Positions 32,786-41,014 of a stretch of DNA of 41,419 nt are shown piece after piece. The DNA comes from Planctomycetota bacterium (GTDB lineage: Bacteria; Planctomycetota; UBA1135; UBA2386), in the NCBI GenBank assembly GCA_020425925.1, contig JAGQRB010000772.1, forward strand, positions 1 through 41,419, written 5' to 3'. Positions within the stretch are counted from its first letter, which is position 1, and each line of letters begins with the position of its first letter. The position numbers were made by a program, and so were the translations under genes. The notes under the pieces are model-generated. The model was not told where the DNA came from. It searched no databases and worked only from the letters and a program-made list of their open reading frames with translations.

Positions 32786-34152
32786 GCTTGCTCCCTCGCC
32801 GAGTCGAACAGCGTGCGCGTCGAACGGCTCACGTCGCGGAAGTACGACACCGCGATGCCGGCGTCGACGAGCCGCCTGAGAACCTCGGCCGCGAGGGTCG
32901 TGAGCGGCGTGCGGACGAGGAACGTCTGCAGCGCGGAGCGGTGGCACTCGTGCGCGAGGTGACCGAGCGCGGCGAGCAGCGCTTGTTTGTCGACGGCGAC
33001 CGAGAGCTCGAACGCGTTCTCCTCGCGGTTCGCGCCGATCTGCTCGACGGGACCGTAGAACTCCGGTTGGCCGTCGACCAGGAACAGCAGCTTGTCGGCG
33101 ACGGTCTCGGTCTCGTAGAGATGCTGGGAGCTGATCAGGATCGGTAGCGGGTGCCGCGCCGAGGCGGCGAGGTCGCGCAGGTCCTGCAGGAACATCAGCT
33201 GCGTGTCGATGTCGAGCGGCGCGAGCGGTTCGTCGAGGATCAGCAGTCGGGGGCGCGACACCAGAGCCTTCGCGAGCTCGAACCGCAGCTTGAATCCGCC
33301 CGACAGCTGGCTCCATCTGGCGTGGCGATAGCGTTCGAGTCCGAGTCGCTGCAGGAAGAAGTCGACGTGGTCGCGATTCGCCTGACCCCGCAGCCCGTGC
33401 CATGCGGCTTCGTGGTAGAGGTTCTCGACGACCCTGCCGAACCAGCGGTGTGGCCGCTGACGCACGTGTGCGATCTGCGAGCGGACGACGCGCCAGTCGA
33501 GCCGCGCCGGGTCGGTGACGCCGGGTGCGAGCAGCGGGTAGAGGTAGTGACCATCGTCGGGCAACAGCTCGCCGGCGACGATCCGCAGCAGCGTCGTCTT
33601 GCCGGCGCCGTTCACACCGACGAGTCCGGTGATCTCGCCGGGACGCAGCTCGAGCTCGATCTCGCCGAGTCGGAAGCCGACACCGCCCTTGTGGCCGCGG
33701 ACGACGCCGCTGCACTGGTACGCGAGCGTGGGATCCGGCGCCTCGCCGTCCCGGCCGGCCAGGAACCGCTGGCGGTCTTCCTCGAGCGACAGGCGGTCCG
33801 GCTTCGGTTCGTCACCGGCAGCCGGCTGCACCAGGTGCAGGGCGCGCGGGGTCGGGGTCTCGGGCAGGTCGGCCTTCTCGTGGAGCAGGTCGACGAGCTG
33901 CAACAGCGAGTCGATCAGCATCCGCCTGCGACTTCGACTACCGTCGGTCTGGCCGTACCTGCGTTCCTCGTCGCGCAGCTCTTCGAGATCGCGGGACAGG
34001 CTCAGCGCCTCCCGCAGGCGCGCGGCGTCCGTCGAGTAGTCGCGCGCGAAGTCGAGGAGTCGGTCGCATGCCCGCCGCACTTCGTTCTTCGCGATCAGCG
34101 CCTGGACCTCGGCCCGGTGGGCGTCGGGTTCGGCGAGCGAGATGGCGGTCAA
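32782..34152 (-). CDS. ABC transporter ATPase with N-terminal EAD11-like domain (TTG start)
   Basis: 456 residues. An extra N-terminal domain (about 12-92: EVRRACDRLLDFARDY, LREALSLSRDLEELRDEERR, RRRMLIDSLLQLVDLL) is all helical and lines up with the N-terminal domain of the TIR protein. A linker of ~55 residues leads to a complete ATPase: Walker A GVNGAGKTT (179-187), Q-loop near Gln232, signature LSGG (283-286), Walker B LLILDEP (303-309), D-loop APLD (311-314) and H-loop His344 in SSQHLYE. All catalytic elements are intact. A C-terminal extension of ~80 residues (from ENAFELSVAVDK) is typical of ABC-2-type ATPases. The start is a TTG preceded by GGAG at 34162-34165 with a 9-nt spacer; no ATG or GTG is available before Walker A without deleting the EAD. 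It is first in a three-gene operon. Confidence 0.9.
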   Translation of the reverse strand: MTAISLAEPDAHRAEVQALIAKNEVRRACDRLLDFARDYSTDAARLREALSLSRDLEELRDEERRYGQTDGSRSRRRMLIDSLLQLVDLLHEKADLPETPTPRALHLVQPAAGDEPKPDRLSLEEDRQRFLAGRDGEAPDPTLAYQCSGVVRGHKGGVGFRLGEIELELRPGEITGLVGVNGAGKTTLLRIVAGELLPDDGHYLYPLLAPGVTDPARLDWRVVRSQIAHVRQRPHRWFGRVVENLYHEAAWHGLRGQANRDHVDFFLQRLGLERYRHARWSQLSGGFKLRFELAKALVSRPRLLILDEPLAPLDIDTQLMFLQDLRDLAASARHPLPILISSQHLYETETVADKLLFLVDGQPEFYGPVEQIGANREENAFELSVAVDKQALLAALGHLAHECHRSALQTFLVRTPLTTLAAEVLRRLVDAGIAVSYFRDVSRSTRTLFDSAREQA

Positions 34153-34161
34153 TAGGGTACT

Positions 34162-34165
34162 CTCC
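34162..34165 (-). promoter_or_regulatory. Shine-Dalgarno GGAG supporting a TTG start
   Basis: GGAG on the minus strand is 9 nt before the TTG at 34150-34152. TACCCT at 34154-34159 lies within the spacer; being so close to the start, it is less likely to be the promoter. Confidence 0.5.
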
Positions 34166-34259
34166 GTGGTGCTGCGTCTCTCCGGAGCGGCGAGCGGGGA
34201 CGGGCCGTGAGCCTAGCGGGAAGGACGCTCGAATCCCACCACGTGGCGCGCAGCGCGAC

Positions 34260-36944
34260 TCACCAACCCAACGTCAACGCCACCGGGCGCGTGGTGACCA
34301 GGCCGGCCGGGTTGGTTCCCGGCTCCGACGCCAGGGCCTGTGCGAACAGCGGCAGCCCGAGCAGACCCGGATTGCCGGGCAAGGCGAGGTCCCACCGCGC
34401 CTCGCCGCCACCGGAGACCGCGGCGAGCAGCGCGACTTCGATGCTGGTCTGCAACGCACAACCGGTCATGCCGAAGCCATCGAGCGGAAACGGCAGCGCG
34501 CCGCCGGCCCACACCGTGTCGGACAGACCGATCGCAATCCATGCGCCGGGCTGGCCGAGCTGCAGGCCCGACGCTACGAGCGTCATGGTTCTGCCGAGCC
34601 GCGCCGGCGCCAGTGGATCGACGTCGAGCTGCGGCGGCGACGCATGACCGGCACAGGCGACGCCGAACGGCACCGCCGTCGGACGCACGACGTCCGCGGT
34701 CCAGAGGCCGCGACCCAGCGTCGCGAGCACGAGCCGTCGCGGTCCGGTGCCGTGCGCGAAGGTGACCTCCTCGCAGACGGCGTTGGCCGGCCCGTCGTTG
34801 CTCGCCGACCAGTGCGCGCCGCCATCGTCGCTCGCGAACAGTCCGACCTCGGTCGCGGCATAGAGCACGTCGCCGTCGTCCGGGTGGACCGCGAGGCCGT
34901 AGACCGGCGCCGCAGGCAGCGCGAACGGCGCCGTGCCCGGCAGCGGCGTCCACGTCAGCCCGGCGTCGGTCGAGCGCCACAGGTTGTCGGCCGCGAAACC
35001 GCCGAAGCACGCGTACACCGTCGAGGGCATCGACGGATCGACGACGAGCCGCGTCGGCACCCGGTCGGGCAGTGGGTCGAGGCCGGCGTTGTCGTCGAGC
35101 GCGGTCCACAGCGGCGACGCGGCGGTGCCGTTCGTCGTGCGGTAGAGCCGGCCGTCGTTGTGGCCGACGAAGATGCGGTCCGGCACGCCCGGCGTGATCG
35201 CGATCGACGCGATCAGGCTGCCGACGCTGCTCTTGATCGCGGTCCAGCTGGCACCGGCACCGGTGCGCGCGTTCGGCATGCGCCACAGGCTGCGACCGCC
35301 GGCGTACAGTCGATTCGGGTCGTTGGGGTCGAGGCGCAGCGGCGCGATGAAGTTCGATCGGCCGGCTCCGTTGTCCGCGAGTCCGGCGCTGATGTTGCTC
35401 GCCGAAGCGCCGCCGTTGATCGAACGATGCACGCCCAGGTACTGGTACTCGCCATAGGTGTACTGCGGATTGGTCGGGTCGATCTGCACCTGACCACCGT
35501 CGCCGCCGTAGACGAGGTTGGCCGTCGGGTTGCCTCCCATGACCCGCAGCGTGCCGTTGTCCTGCGTGCCGCCGATGACGACGTCGCCGAGATGATGGGC
35601 CGCGGCGGCATAGAACTGCGTCGAACGCATCGTCTGGTCGAGATCCTGCCAGCCGCTGCTCGATGCCGTCAGATAGTCGGCGGCGACGTGCACGCCGCCG
35701 TCGGTCGCGACGTAGACGCGCCGGTTGGTGCCGCCGTCGAAGCCCGGGTCGGGCACGAAACCGTGCACGTCGGGATGCGGTTCGGTCGTCATGATGTAGC
35801 CGTTGGCGATCGTCGTGAACGTCTGCCCGCCGTCGGTGCTGCGGCGCACGTTCACGTCGCCGAGCAGCAGGCGATCGTGGTTCGTGGGATCGACCCAGAG
35901 CGCGTTGTAGTAGTACGAAGCGCCGGTGCTCTGGCTGCCGGTGCGCTGCGTCCAGTTCTGGCCGGCGTCCGTCGAGCGCCAGACCTTGCCGCTCGAGCCG
36001 ACCGAGGCGTAGACCATGCCGGGAGTCGAAGGCGCATAGGCCAGCTCGATGCGCGAGAACTCGCCGTTGACGCTGGCGAGCCCGCTGCCGGCGAACTGCC
36101 AGGTCTGGCCGCCGTCGGTCGATCGGATCACGTGGTGTGTCGCGACGCTGCCGGGCGCGAGGTGCGCGACCGCTTTGCTGCCGTCATTGGGATCGAACAG
36201 CACCTGCCACGAGAACGGGTCGGTGACCATGCCCGCCGTGACGTCGGTCCAGGTCTGGCCGCCGTCGGCCGAGCGCGCGATGCCACCCGGCCGCCGCGAT
36301 GCGAGCAGCACGTTCGGGTTGCCCGGCGAGATCGCGATGCGGGTGGTGTGCTGCCAGTTCGCGGTGCCGGGCAGCTGCGTCCAGGTGACCCCGCCGTCGG
36401 TGCTCTCGAGCACGCCGGCGCCGCGCACGAAGTGCGAGAAGCTGCGCTGCAGGTGCGCGAGCGACCAGAAGCCTTCGCCGGTGCCGACGCGGATCACGTT
36501 CGGGTTGGCCGGATCGAGCGCGATGCAGCCGACCGAGAGGTTGCTCCACCAGTCGTCGACGATCGCCCAGGTCGCGCCGCCGTCGGTGCTCTGCCACAGC
36601 CCGCCGCTGACCGCGCCGACCCAGATCCGCTGCGGGTCGGTCGGATCGATCGCGATCGACCGCGTGCGGCCGGCGACGTTGTCGGGTCCACGTTGCGTCC
36701 ACGCCAGCGGGCTGACCCCGGGGCCGTCGGTCTGCGCCGTCGCCGCCGCGACGTTCCGCGCGCGCGCCTCGCTGGCGCGCTGCCACGCCTGCGGCGGGAT
36801 CGAACCGTGCTCGTCGAGGTAGCGCTCGTAGCGCCAGCGCGCGGCCTCGTTCGGGAACTCGAGCTCCTCCGGGGTGTCGGCCGGCGGCGTCGAGCAGGCG
36901 GCGGCGAGGAGCAGGCAGAGCAGTGGCGGTCGGTGGGTCGGCAT
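34260..36944 (-). CDS. Exported BNR/VPS10-like propeller lipoprotein
   Basis: 894 residues. The signal sequence ends LLLAAAC with Cys17 at a plausible lipobox, so it is probably a lipoprotein. A helical segment ([19 protein letters not shown], ~29-47) precedes repeated BNR/Asp-box units: [56 protein letters not shown] and SDDGGAHW. These alternate with [20 protein letters not shown]-type strands, the arrangement of VPS10/sortilin-like ten-bladed propellers. No sialidase arginine triad or RIP motif was found, so binding rather than hydrolysis is expected. The last ~135 residues are the recurring module ([40 protein letters not shown]). A TATCCT box lies 47 nt upstream of the ATG. It is on the same strand as the TIR operon but separated from it by 107 bases. 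Confidence 0.86.
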   Translation of the reverse strand: MPTHRPPLLCLLLAAACSTPPADTPEELEFPNEAARWRYERYLDEHGSIPPQAWQRASEARARNVAAATAQTDGPGVSPLAWTQRGPDNVAGRTRSIAIDPTDPQRIWVGAVSGGLWQSTDGGATWAIVDDWWSNLSVGCIALDPANPNVIRVGTGEGFWSLAHLQRSFSHFVRGAGVLESTDGGVTWTQLPGTANWQHTTRIAISPGNPNVLLASRRPGGIARSADGGQTWTDVTAGMVTDPFSWQVLFDPNDGSKAVAHLAPGSVATHHVIRSTDGGQTWQFAGSGLASVNGEFSRIELAYAPSTPGMVYASVGSSGKVWRSTDAGQNWTQRTGSQSTGASYYYNALWVDPTNHDRLLLGDVNVRRSTDGGQTFTTIANGYIMTTEPHPDVHGFVPDPGFDGGTNRRVYVATDGGVHVAADYLTASSSGWQDLDQTMRSTQFYAAAAHHLGDVVIGGTQDNGTLRVMGGNPTANLVYGGDGGQVQIDPTNPQYTYGEYQYLGVHRSINGGASASNISAGLADNGAGRSNFIAPLRLDPNDPNRLYAGGRSLWRMPNARTGAGASWTAIKSSVGSLIASIAITPGVPDRIFVGHNDGRLYRTTNGTAASPLWTALDDNAGLDPLPDRVPTRLVVDPSMPSTVYACFGGFAADNLWRSTDAGLTWTPLPGTAPFALPAAPVYGLAVHPDDGDVLYAATEVGLFASDDGGAHWSASNDGPANAVCEEVTFAHGTGPRRLVLATLGRGLWTADVVRPTAVPFGVACAGHASPPQLDVDPLAPARLGRTMTLVASGLQLGQPGAWIAIGLSDTVWAGGALPFPLDGFGMTGCALQTSIEVALLAAVSGGGEARWDLALPGNPGLLGLPLFAQALASEPGTNPAGLVTTRPVALTLGW

Positions 36945-36991
36945 GGCTCGGTGTGGGCCTCGCGGCGCTCGGGGCGAGCGGCCGGCAGCCG

Positions 36992-36997
36992 AGGATA
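36992..36997 (-). promoter_or_regulatory. -10-like box TATCCT upstream of the lipoprotein gene
   Basis: TATCCT on the minus strand would give a leader of about 40 nt. It fits the TANNAT-like series less closely than the others. Confidence 0.3.
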
Positions 36998-37112
36998 CAC
37001 CGCGGTGGCTGTTCGAGTCGTCGAGCGAGCCGAAGTGGAACCCTGATTCTCGCGACGCCTGACGGTCGCAGAGAGCGGCCGGGAGACGGGTAGCCGTGAG
37101 CCCGACGGACGG

Positions 37113-39059
37113 TCAGTTCGTGACGTAGGCACTGATCGTGCAACTCGTGTCCAGTGTCGGTGGTGCCAGCATCGTTCCCTGGCAGTGCAGGTTGAGGCAC
37201 AGAAGTCCCGGACTGTTCGGAATCGGCAGGTCGAGTGTCGACACTCCACCGCTCGGGAAGTCGAAGATCAGGATGTGCGCGGGTTCGACGCAGAGTGAGC
37301 CGGACGAGCCCAGCGGCACACAGCCGAGCGCGCTGCCGAAGACGTAGGCGGCGAGCACGTGGCTCGGCGTGCCGGTCAGGGTGTACTGCGACGTCTGTCC
37401 CGGGATCAGGGGCGTGTGCGTGAAGGCGAGCGTCGGATTCGAGCCCGGGCAGACCTCGGTGAGGTGGAGCTCCATCCAGTCCACCTGGGTGTCGTCCTGG
37501 AGATAGACGTCGAGCTTGCGCTGGCAGCTCAGCATCGGCAGCAGGTTCTTGCCGCCTGGCAGGTTGCCGAGATCGAGCGTGAGCGTGCCGTTGCCGCCGG
37601 GCAGCAGTTCCCAGAGCCTGGCGCCGAAGCCGTAGAAGCCGGATGGGCCATCGAGCGACAGGCTGAGGCTGTCGGTCGAACTGCTCACGTTGGGTTGCAT
37701 CCGGATCACGAGTCGAGCCGAGCGGATGTTGGCGGGAAGGCCTGTGAACGTGTGCCCGAAGCGGATGTCCCACGCAGGGGAATCGAAGTCGACGAACGGA
37801 CCGGGGTGCAGGGCGACCATCGCGGCGCTCGGGCAGGCGGTCTCGGTGCCGCCACCGTAGCTGTCCGCGATGCCCGCATACATCTCGTGACAGCAGTGGT
37901 CGTCGGTGCGGGCGTTGCAGAAGACGTCGACGTTCGCGCCCTGCGCGCCCTGCCCGGCCGCGAGCAGGTCCGGATCGTCGTCGCCGTCGAGGTCGGCGAC
38001 GGCCAGGCTCACGGGTTGCATCGTGACCGGGGTCAGCAGGGTCTGGTTCGGGCCGATCAGCTGGCCGCAGCCGGGGTTCCACAGCGCGTGCACGCTCGCG
38101 GAGCCGTGGCAGCTGACGGCGAGATCGACGTAGCCGTTGCCGTCGAAGTCCGCGCCGACGACCGCCGACGGAGCGGCGCCACCGGCGATCGGGACGTTGG
38201 TGGCCGGCGAGAACGGAACCGGCGCCGTGAACGGTCCACCCGGGTGGTACGCGAGGGCGACGACGGGGCTCAGCGCGTTCGTGACCGCGACGTCATCGTG
38301 ACCGTTGCCGTCGAGGTCGGCGGCTGCGATCCCGGTCGGGAGGAAGGGCGAAGCGAGCGGAATCGTCGCCAGTGACTGGAACTGCGGTGTCGCAATCGAG
38401 ACGTTCTGCAGCAACTCGACCCGGCCACCGCTGCCGTCGTGGATCGTGATCGCGAGATCGGTGCGCGAGCTGGGATCGAAGTGCCCGGTCGTCCAGGCCG
38501 TTGGAATGCCCGTGCCGACAGCAACGGTCACGGCCGGCTGCAGGGCCAGGCCGTTGTGGACGAACGTGTCGTAGCTGGTGTTGCCGCCGTTCGCGTGCAG
38601 CACGAGGACGTCGTTGTCGCCGTCACGATCGAAGTCACGCGCGAGCAGGCTGATGGGGGCGGTGCTGGTCGCGAGCGATGTGCCGGGGGTCAGGACCGGT
38701 CCGACGAACACGTCGATCGAGCCGCTGCTGCGGAGCACGATCAGATCCGGGGCCGACGAGCCCTCGACATCGGCGACGGCGCATTCGATCGCGTCGCCGG
38801 GCGCGACTCGGGTCCAGGACTGGAACGTGCAGGCCGCGCTCAGGATCGCGGTGTTGCGCAGCACGAGCGCATCCTTGGGGCCGTTGCCGTGTGCCACGAG
38901 CGCCTCGGGGAACCCGTCTTCGTCGAGGTCGCCGGTGCGGATCGTGAGCGCGTCGGCGCCGGTGACGACGGAGCTCGCGACGAAACCGGTCTGGGCCGCG
39001 GCGGCTGTCACGAGGCCCAGGGGAGTGAGGAGATGGAACAGCGTACGGGTGGTGCCCAT
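37113..39059 (-). CDS. Exported FG-GAP-repeat protein with beta-sandwich domain
   Basis: 648 residues from the ATG at 39059 that opens a signal peptide (GTTRTLFHLLTPLGLVTAAA); the frame from 39170 adds only a leader. Six or seven FG-GAP-type repeats follow (DLDEDGFPEALVAH, DVEGSSAPDLIVL, DFDRDGDNDVLVLH, DLDGNGHDDVAVTN, DFDGNGYVDLAVSC, DLDGDDDPDLLAAG), giving a calcium-dependent propeller. Residues ~420-560 (from CNARTDDHCCHEM to HLTEVCPG) form a Cys-containing beta-sandwich with SLSLDGPSGFYGFGARLWEL and TLDLGNLPGGKNLLP; this might be a carbohydrate-binding or proprotein-convertase-like P domain, but it is not certain. The tail (GSALGCVPL, NSPGLLCLNLHCQG) is the recurring module. Adhesion or recognition is inferred. 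Confidence 0.85.
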   Translation of the reverse strand: MGTTRTLFHLLTPLGLVTAAAAQTGFVASSVVTGADALTIRTGDLDEDGFPEALVAHGNGPKDALVLRNTAILSAACTFQSWTRVAPGDAIECAVADVEGSSAPDLIVLRSSGSIDVFVGPVLTPGTSLATSTAPISLLARDFDRDGDNDVLVLHANGGNTSYDTFVHNGLALQPAVTVAVGTGIPTAWTTGHFDPSSRTDLAITIHDGSGGRVELLQNVSIATPQFQSLATIPLASPFLPTGIAAADLDGNGHDDVAVTNALSPVVALAYHPGGPFTAPVPFSPATNVPIAGGAAPSAVVGADFDGNGYVDLAVSCHGSASVHALWNPGCGQLIGPNQTLLTPVTMQPVSLAVADLDGDDDPDLLAAGQGAQGANVDVFCNARTDDHCCHEMYAGIADSYGGGTETACPSAAMVALHPGPFVDFDSPAWDIRFGHTFTGLPANIRSARLVIRMQPNVSSSTDSLSLSLDGPSGFYGFGARLWELLPGGNGTLTLDLGNLPGGKNLLPMLSCQRKLDVYLQDDTQVDWMELHLTEVCPGSNPTLAFTHTPLIPGQTSQYTLTGTPSHVLAAYVFGSALGCVPLGSSGSLCVEPAHILIFDFPSGGVSTLDLPIPNSPGLLCLNLHCQGTMLAPPTLDTSCTISAYVTN

Positions 39060-39221
39060 ACCCGGGCATGGCCCGGAATCGCCGCGCCCGGACAGGCCTT
39101 TGCAACAATCCTCTCGCCGGGCCCGGGCGGTGTCGAAGCGAGAACTCCGGCCCGCCTCGAACCAGCTCATCGGCCGCCGACCACTCGCTCCCGCGAGACC
39201 CTGCCGAACAGGACCGGCGAG

Positions 39222-39251
39222 GGTCGCGCCGCGGCACCGCCGCGGGCGACC
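39222..39251 (-). terminator. Strong bulged GC hairpin after the Ig/GATase-like gene
   Basis: GGTCGC and CCGCGGC (39222-39235, one bulged G) pair with GCCGCGG and GCGACC (39239-39251) around a 3-nt loop, giving 13 bp. It begins 12 nt past the minus-strand stop at 39264. There is no T-tract. Confidence 0.5.
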
Positions 39252-39263
39252 GCCGTTGCTGAG

Positions 39264-40715
39264 CTACTGGATGACGAAGAACCAGTTGTAGTTCTGGCCC
39301 AACGTCGCGATCGGGTTGCCGGCGAGGAGCACGCGGGTCGAGGTCCCGTAGCTCTGCGCGCCCTGGCCGACGACGACCCGCCAGCCGTTCGACATCGACA
39401 GCGGGTTGTTCGGGAAGACGGTCGGGTTGTACATGCCGACCTGGGCGAAGACCGGCAGACCGACCAGGCCGGGATCGTTCGGGATGTAGAGCGGCGGAAC
39501 CTGCGTCGTGATCACCGGGTACAGGATCAGCGGGTCGACGAGCAGCTCGTCATCGGGGTCCGGACCGAGCGAGTACGAGGTCGACGACAGACCGAGCAGC
39601 AGGTAGCACTCGCTGACCCAGGTCTTGGACGCCGGCTGCGACGTGATGATCGTCTGACTCACCGGATCGAAGAAGCTGGCGACGATCATGTCGGTGCCGG
39701 TGTTGAGCCCGCCGGTGTAGGTGAACGAGACCTGGCCGTTGACGTCGGTCAGGCAGGTCGGGGGAGTGCAGACGCCGCTGGCGCCCGTGTTGGGGCCCGA
39801 GACGATCGCGAACGTGACCAGCGCGCCGACGAGCGGGACGCCCTGGGTGCCGACCGTCGCGGTCACGGTGTGCGGCGTACCGACGTTGTTGGTCGCCATG
39901 CCGGGCGTCAGCGTGATGCCGTTCACCGGCACGCCGCAGGGCAGGTCGGACTGCGAGTTGCTGGTCTGGAGTTCCTGCAGCCAGATCTTGGCGAGCTGAC
40001 CACCGCCGGTCGGACCGACCGCGCTGGCGATGAAGTCGACGTCGAAACCGTTGTAGATCAGCACGCCGGCGGCGTCGCGCGCGTACATGTGCGGCGTGCC
40101 GGTGAAGTTCACGCTGTTGGTCCCCGTCATGTCGAGGCACCAGGCGGGGTGCACCGTCGTCAGGTCGACGACGTTCATGTCCCCGACGGCGTCGGTCTGG
40201 CTCGTGATCGCGTTCGAATCGATGAACTGCGGATCGGCTGGATTGGCCGACGACAGCGCGTTGTCCTCGAAGATCGTCAGGGTGCCGCCGAAGGCGCCTG
40301 CGGGACCGGGATTGACCGTGTTGAACGGGTAGGTCAGCCACGAGTAGTCCACCGAACCACCGAAGGTGCACTCGCTGTCGTAGATGATCAGCTTGCCACC
40401 GCCGTTGACGAACGTATTGAGGTCGGCCTTCTGGCTCGCGCTCAGCGTCGCGGTGGTGCAGCCCATCGCCGAGCTCGCGACGTTGAGGACGACGGTGTCG
40501 AGGTTCTGGGCGGCGTAGAACGCGGCGTTGGCATTGGCGATCGTGATGTTCTGGAAGTTGAACGCCGCGAACGCGCCGCCGGCGGTCGGCAGGACGCCAC
40601 CGTTGATGATGTTCGGGCCGCCGATGATTCCGACATTGACGGATTGGGCGGTTGCGAGCGGGGCGAGAGCGGCGGCCGCGAGCAGCAGGCCGCCGGAGAG
40701 ACGTCGAAGCAGCAT
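39264..40715 (-). CDS. Exported protein with GATase/ThuA-like domain and Ig-like domain
   Basis: 483 residues from the ATG at 40715, with AGGAG 5 nt upstream and a signal peptide (LLRRLSGGLLLAAAALAPLA). Residues ~25-240 look like a glutamine-amidotransferase-fold or ThuA-like domain: VNVGIIGGPN at the start, NLDTVVLNVAS, then SASQKADLNTFVNGGGKLII and YDSECTF. A nucleophile Cys in the canonical place was not identified, so it may be non-catalytic. Residues ~255-365 form an Ig-like domain of the bacterial invasin (Big_1) kind: GITLTPGMATNNVGTPHTVT, GALVTFAIVSGPNTGASG, TDVNGQVSFTYTGG. The remaining C-terminus (LLLGLSSTSYSLGPDPDDEL, IPNDPGLVGLPVFAQVGMYN) is the recurring module. A role at the cell surface is likely; the exact function is unknown. 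Confidence 0.83.
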   Translation of the reverse strand: MLLRRLSGGLLLAAAALAPLATAQSVNVGIIGGPNIINGGVLPTAGGAFAAFNFQNITIANANAAFYAAQNLDTVVLNVASSAMGCTTATLSASQKADLNTFVNGGGKLIIYDSECTFGGSVDYSWLTYPFNTVNPGPAGAFGGTLTIFEDNALSSANPADPQFIDSNAITSQTDAVGDMNVVDLTTVHPAWCLDMTGTNSVNFTGTPHMYARDAAGVLIYNGFDVDFIASAVGPTGGGQLAKIWLQELQTSNSQSDLPCGVPVNGITLTPGMATNNVGTPHTVTATVGTQGVPLVGALVTFAIVSGPNTGASGVCTPPTCLTDVNGQVSFTYTGGLNTGTDMIVASFFDPVSQTIITSQPASKTWVSECYLLLGLSSTSYSLGPDPDDELLVDPLILYPVITTQVPPLYIPNDPGLVGLPVFAQVGMYNPTVFPNNPLSMSNGWRVVVGQGAQSYGTSTRVLLAGNPIATLGQNYNWFFVIQ

Positions 40716-41014
40716 GGTTTCTCCTTGGTGTGCATTCGTGCCCGACGGGCAGGTCTCGGGCACGAGCGAGAGCCCCGTACTTACGTGAGAAGGGTGCGAA
40801 CGGTCGATAGGCCTTCCGCCCCAGGCACCTGCTACGCACAGTCGCTTCCCTGAACGAGCCATGTGCCGGGGACCGGCACGGCTCGCACCCAACGACCGCC
40901 CCCGATACTGAACCCTCGAGTGTTGGTCTTGGGGTTCGGTGTAACCGCGGAGTGGCAGCGGAGCACAGGCGGTTCGGAGCGGGGCGGAGTTCCGGCCCCG
41001 CGCCGAGGTGCACC
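40716..41014. other. Divergent intergenic region before the transposase-like gene
   Basis: 299 bases without a gene. It contains the minus-strand ribosome site AGGAG (40721-40725), a 13-bp bulged hairpin (40855-40885), a GAACCC/GGGTTC inverted pair within about 40910-40940, and the plus-strand site GAGGTG (41005-41010). A GTAA-containing stretch near 40780-40786 may belong to the minus-strand promoter, but it is not convincing. Confidence 0.4.
40855..40885. repeat. Bulged 13-bp palindrome upstream of the transposase-like gene
   Basis: CGAGCC (40855-40860), a 2-nt bulge and GTGCCGG (40863-40869) pair with CCGGCAC (40873-40879) and GGCTCG (40880-40885) around a 3-nt loop. It may be a subterminal palindrome of an insertion element or a leader structure. 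The shape resembles the hairpin at 39222-39251, though the sequence differs. Confidence 0.45.

Noticed and set aside
32786-33715. N-terminal extension of the permease gene to 33715
   Set aside because: It runs out of frame through the ATPase gene. The real start at 32785 overlaps the ATPase stop as ATGA and has GGGAG upstream.
34068-37046. 992-codon plus-strand open frame
   Set aside because: It is antisense to the BNR lipoprotein and part of the ATPase gene, is Arg/Gly/Ala/Val-rich, and lacks a signal peptide, motifs or a ribosome site. Long antisense frames are expected at this GC content.
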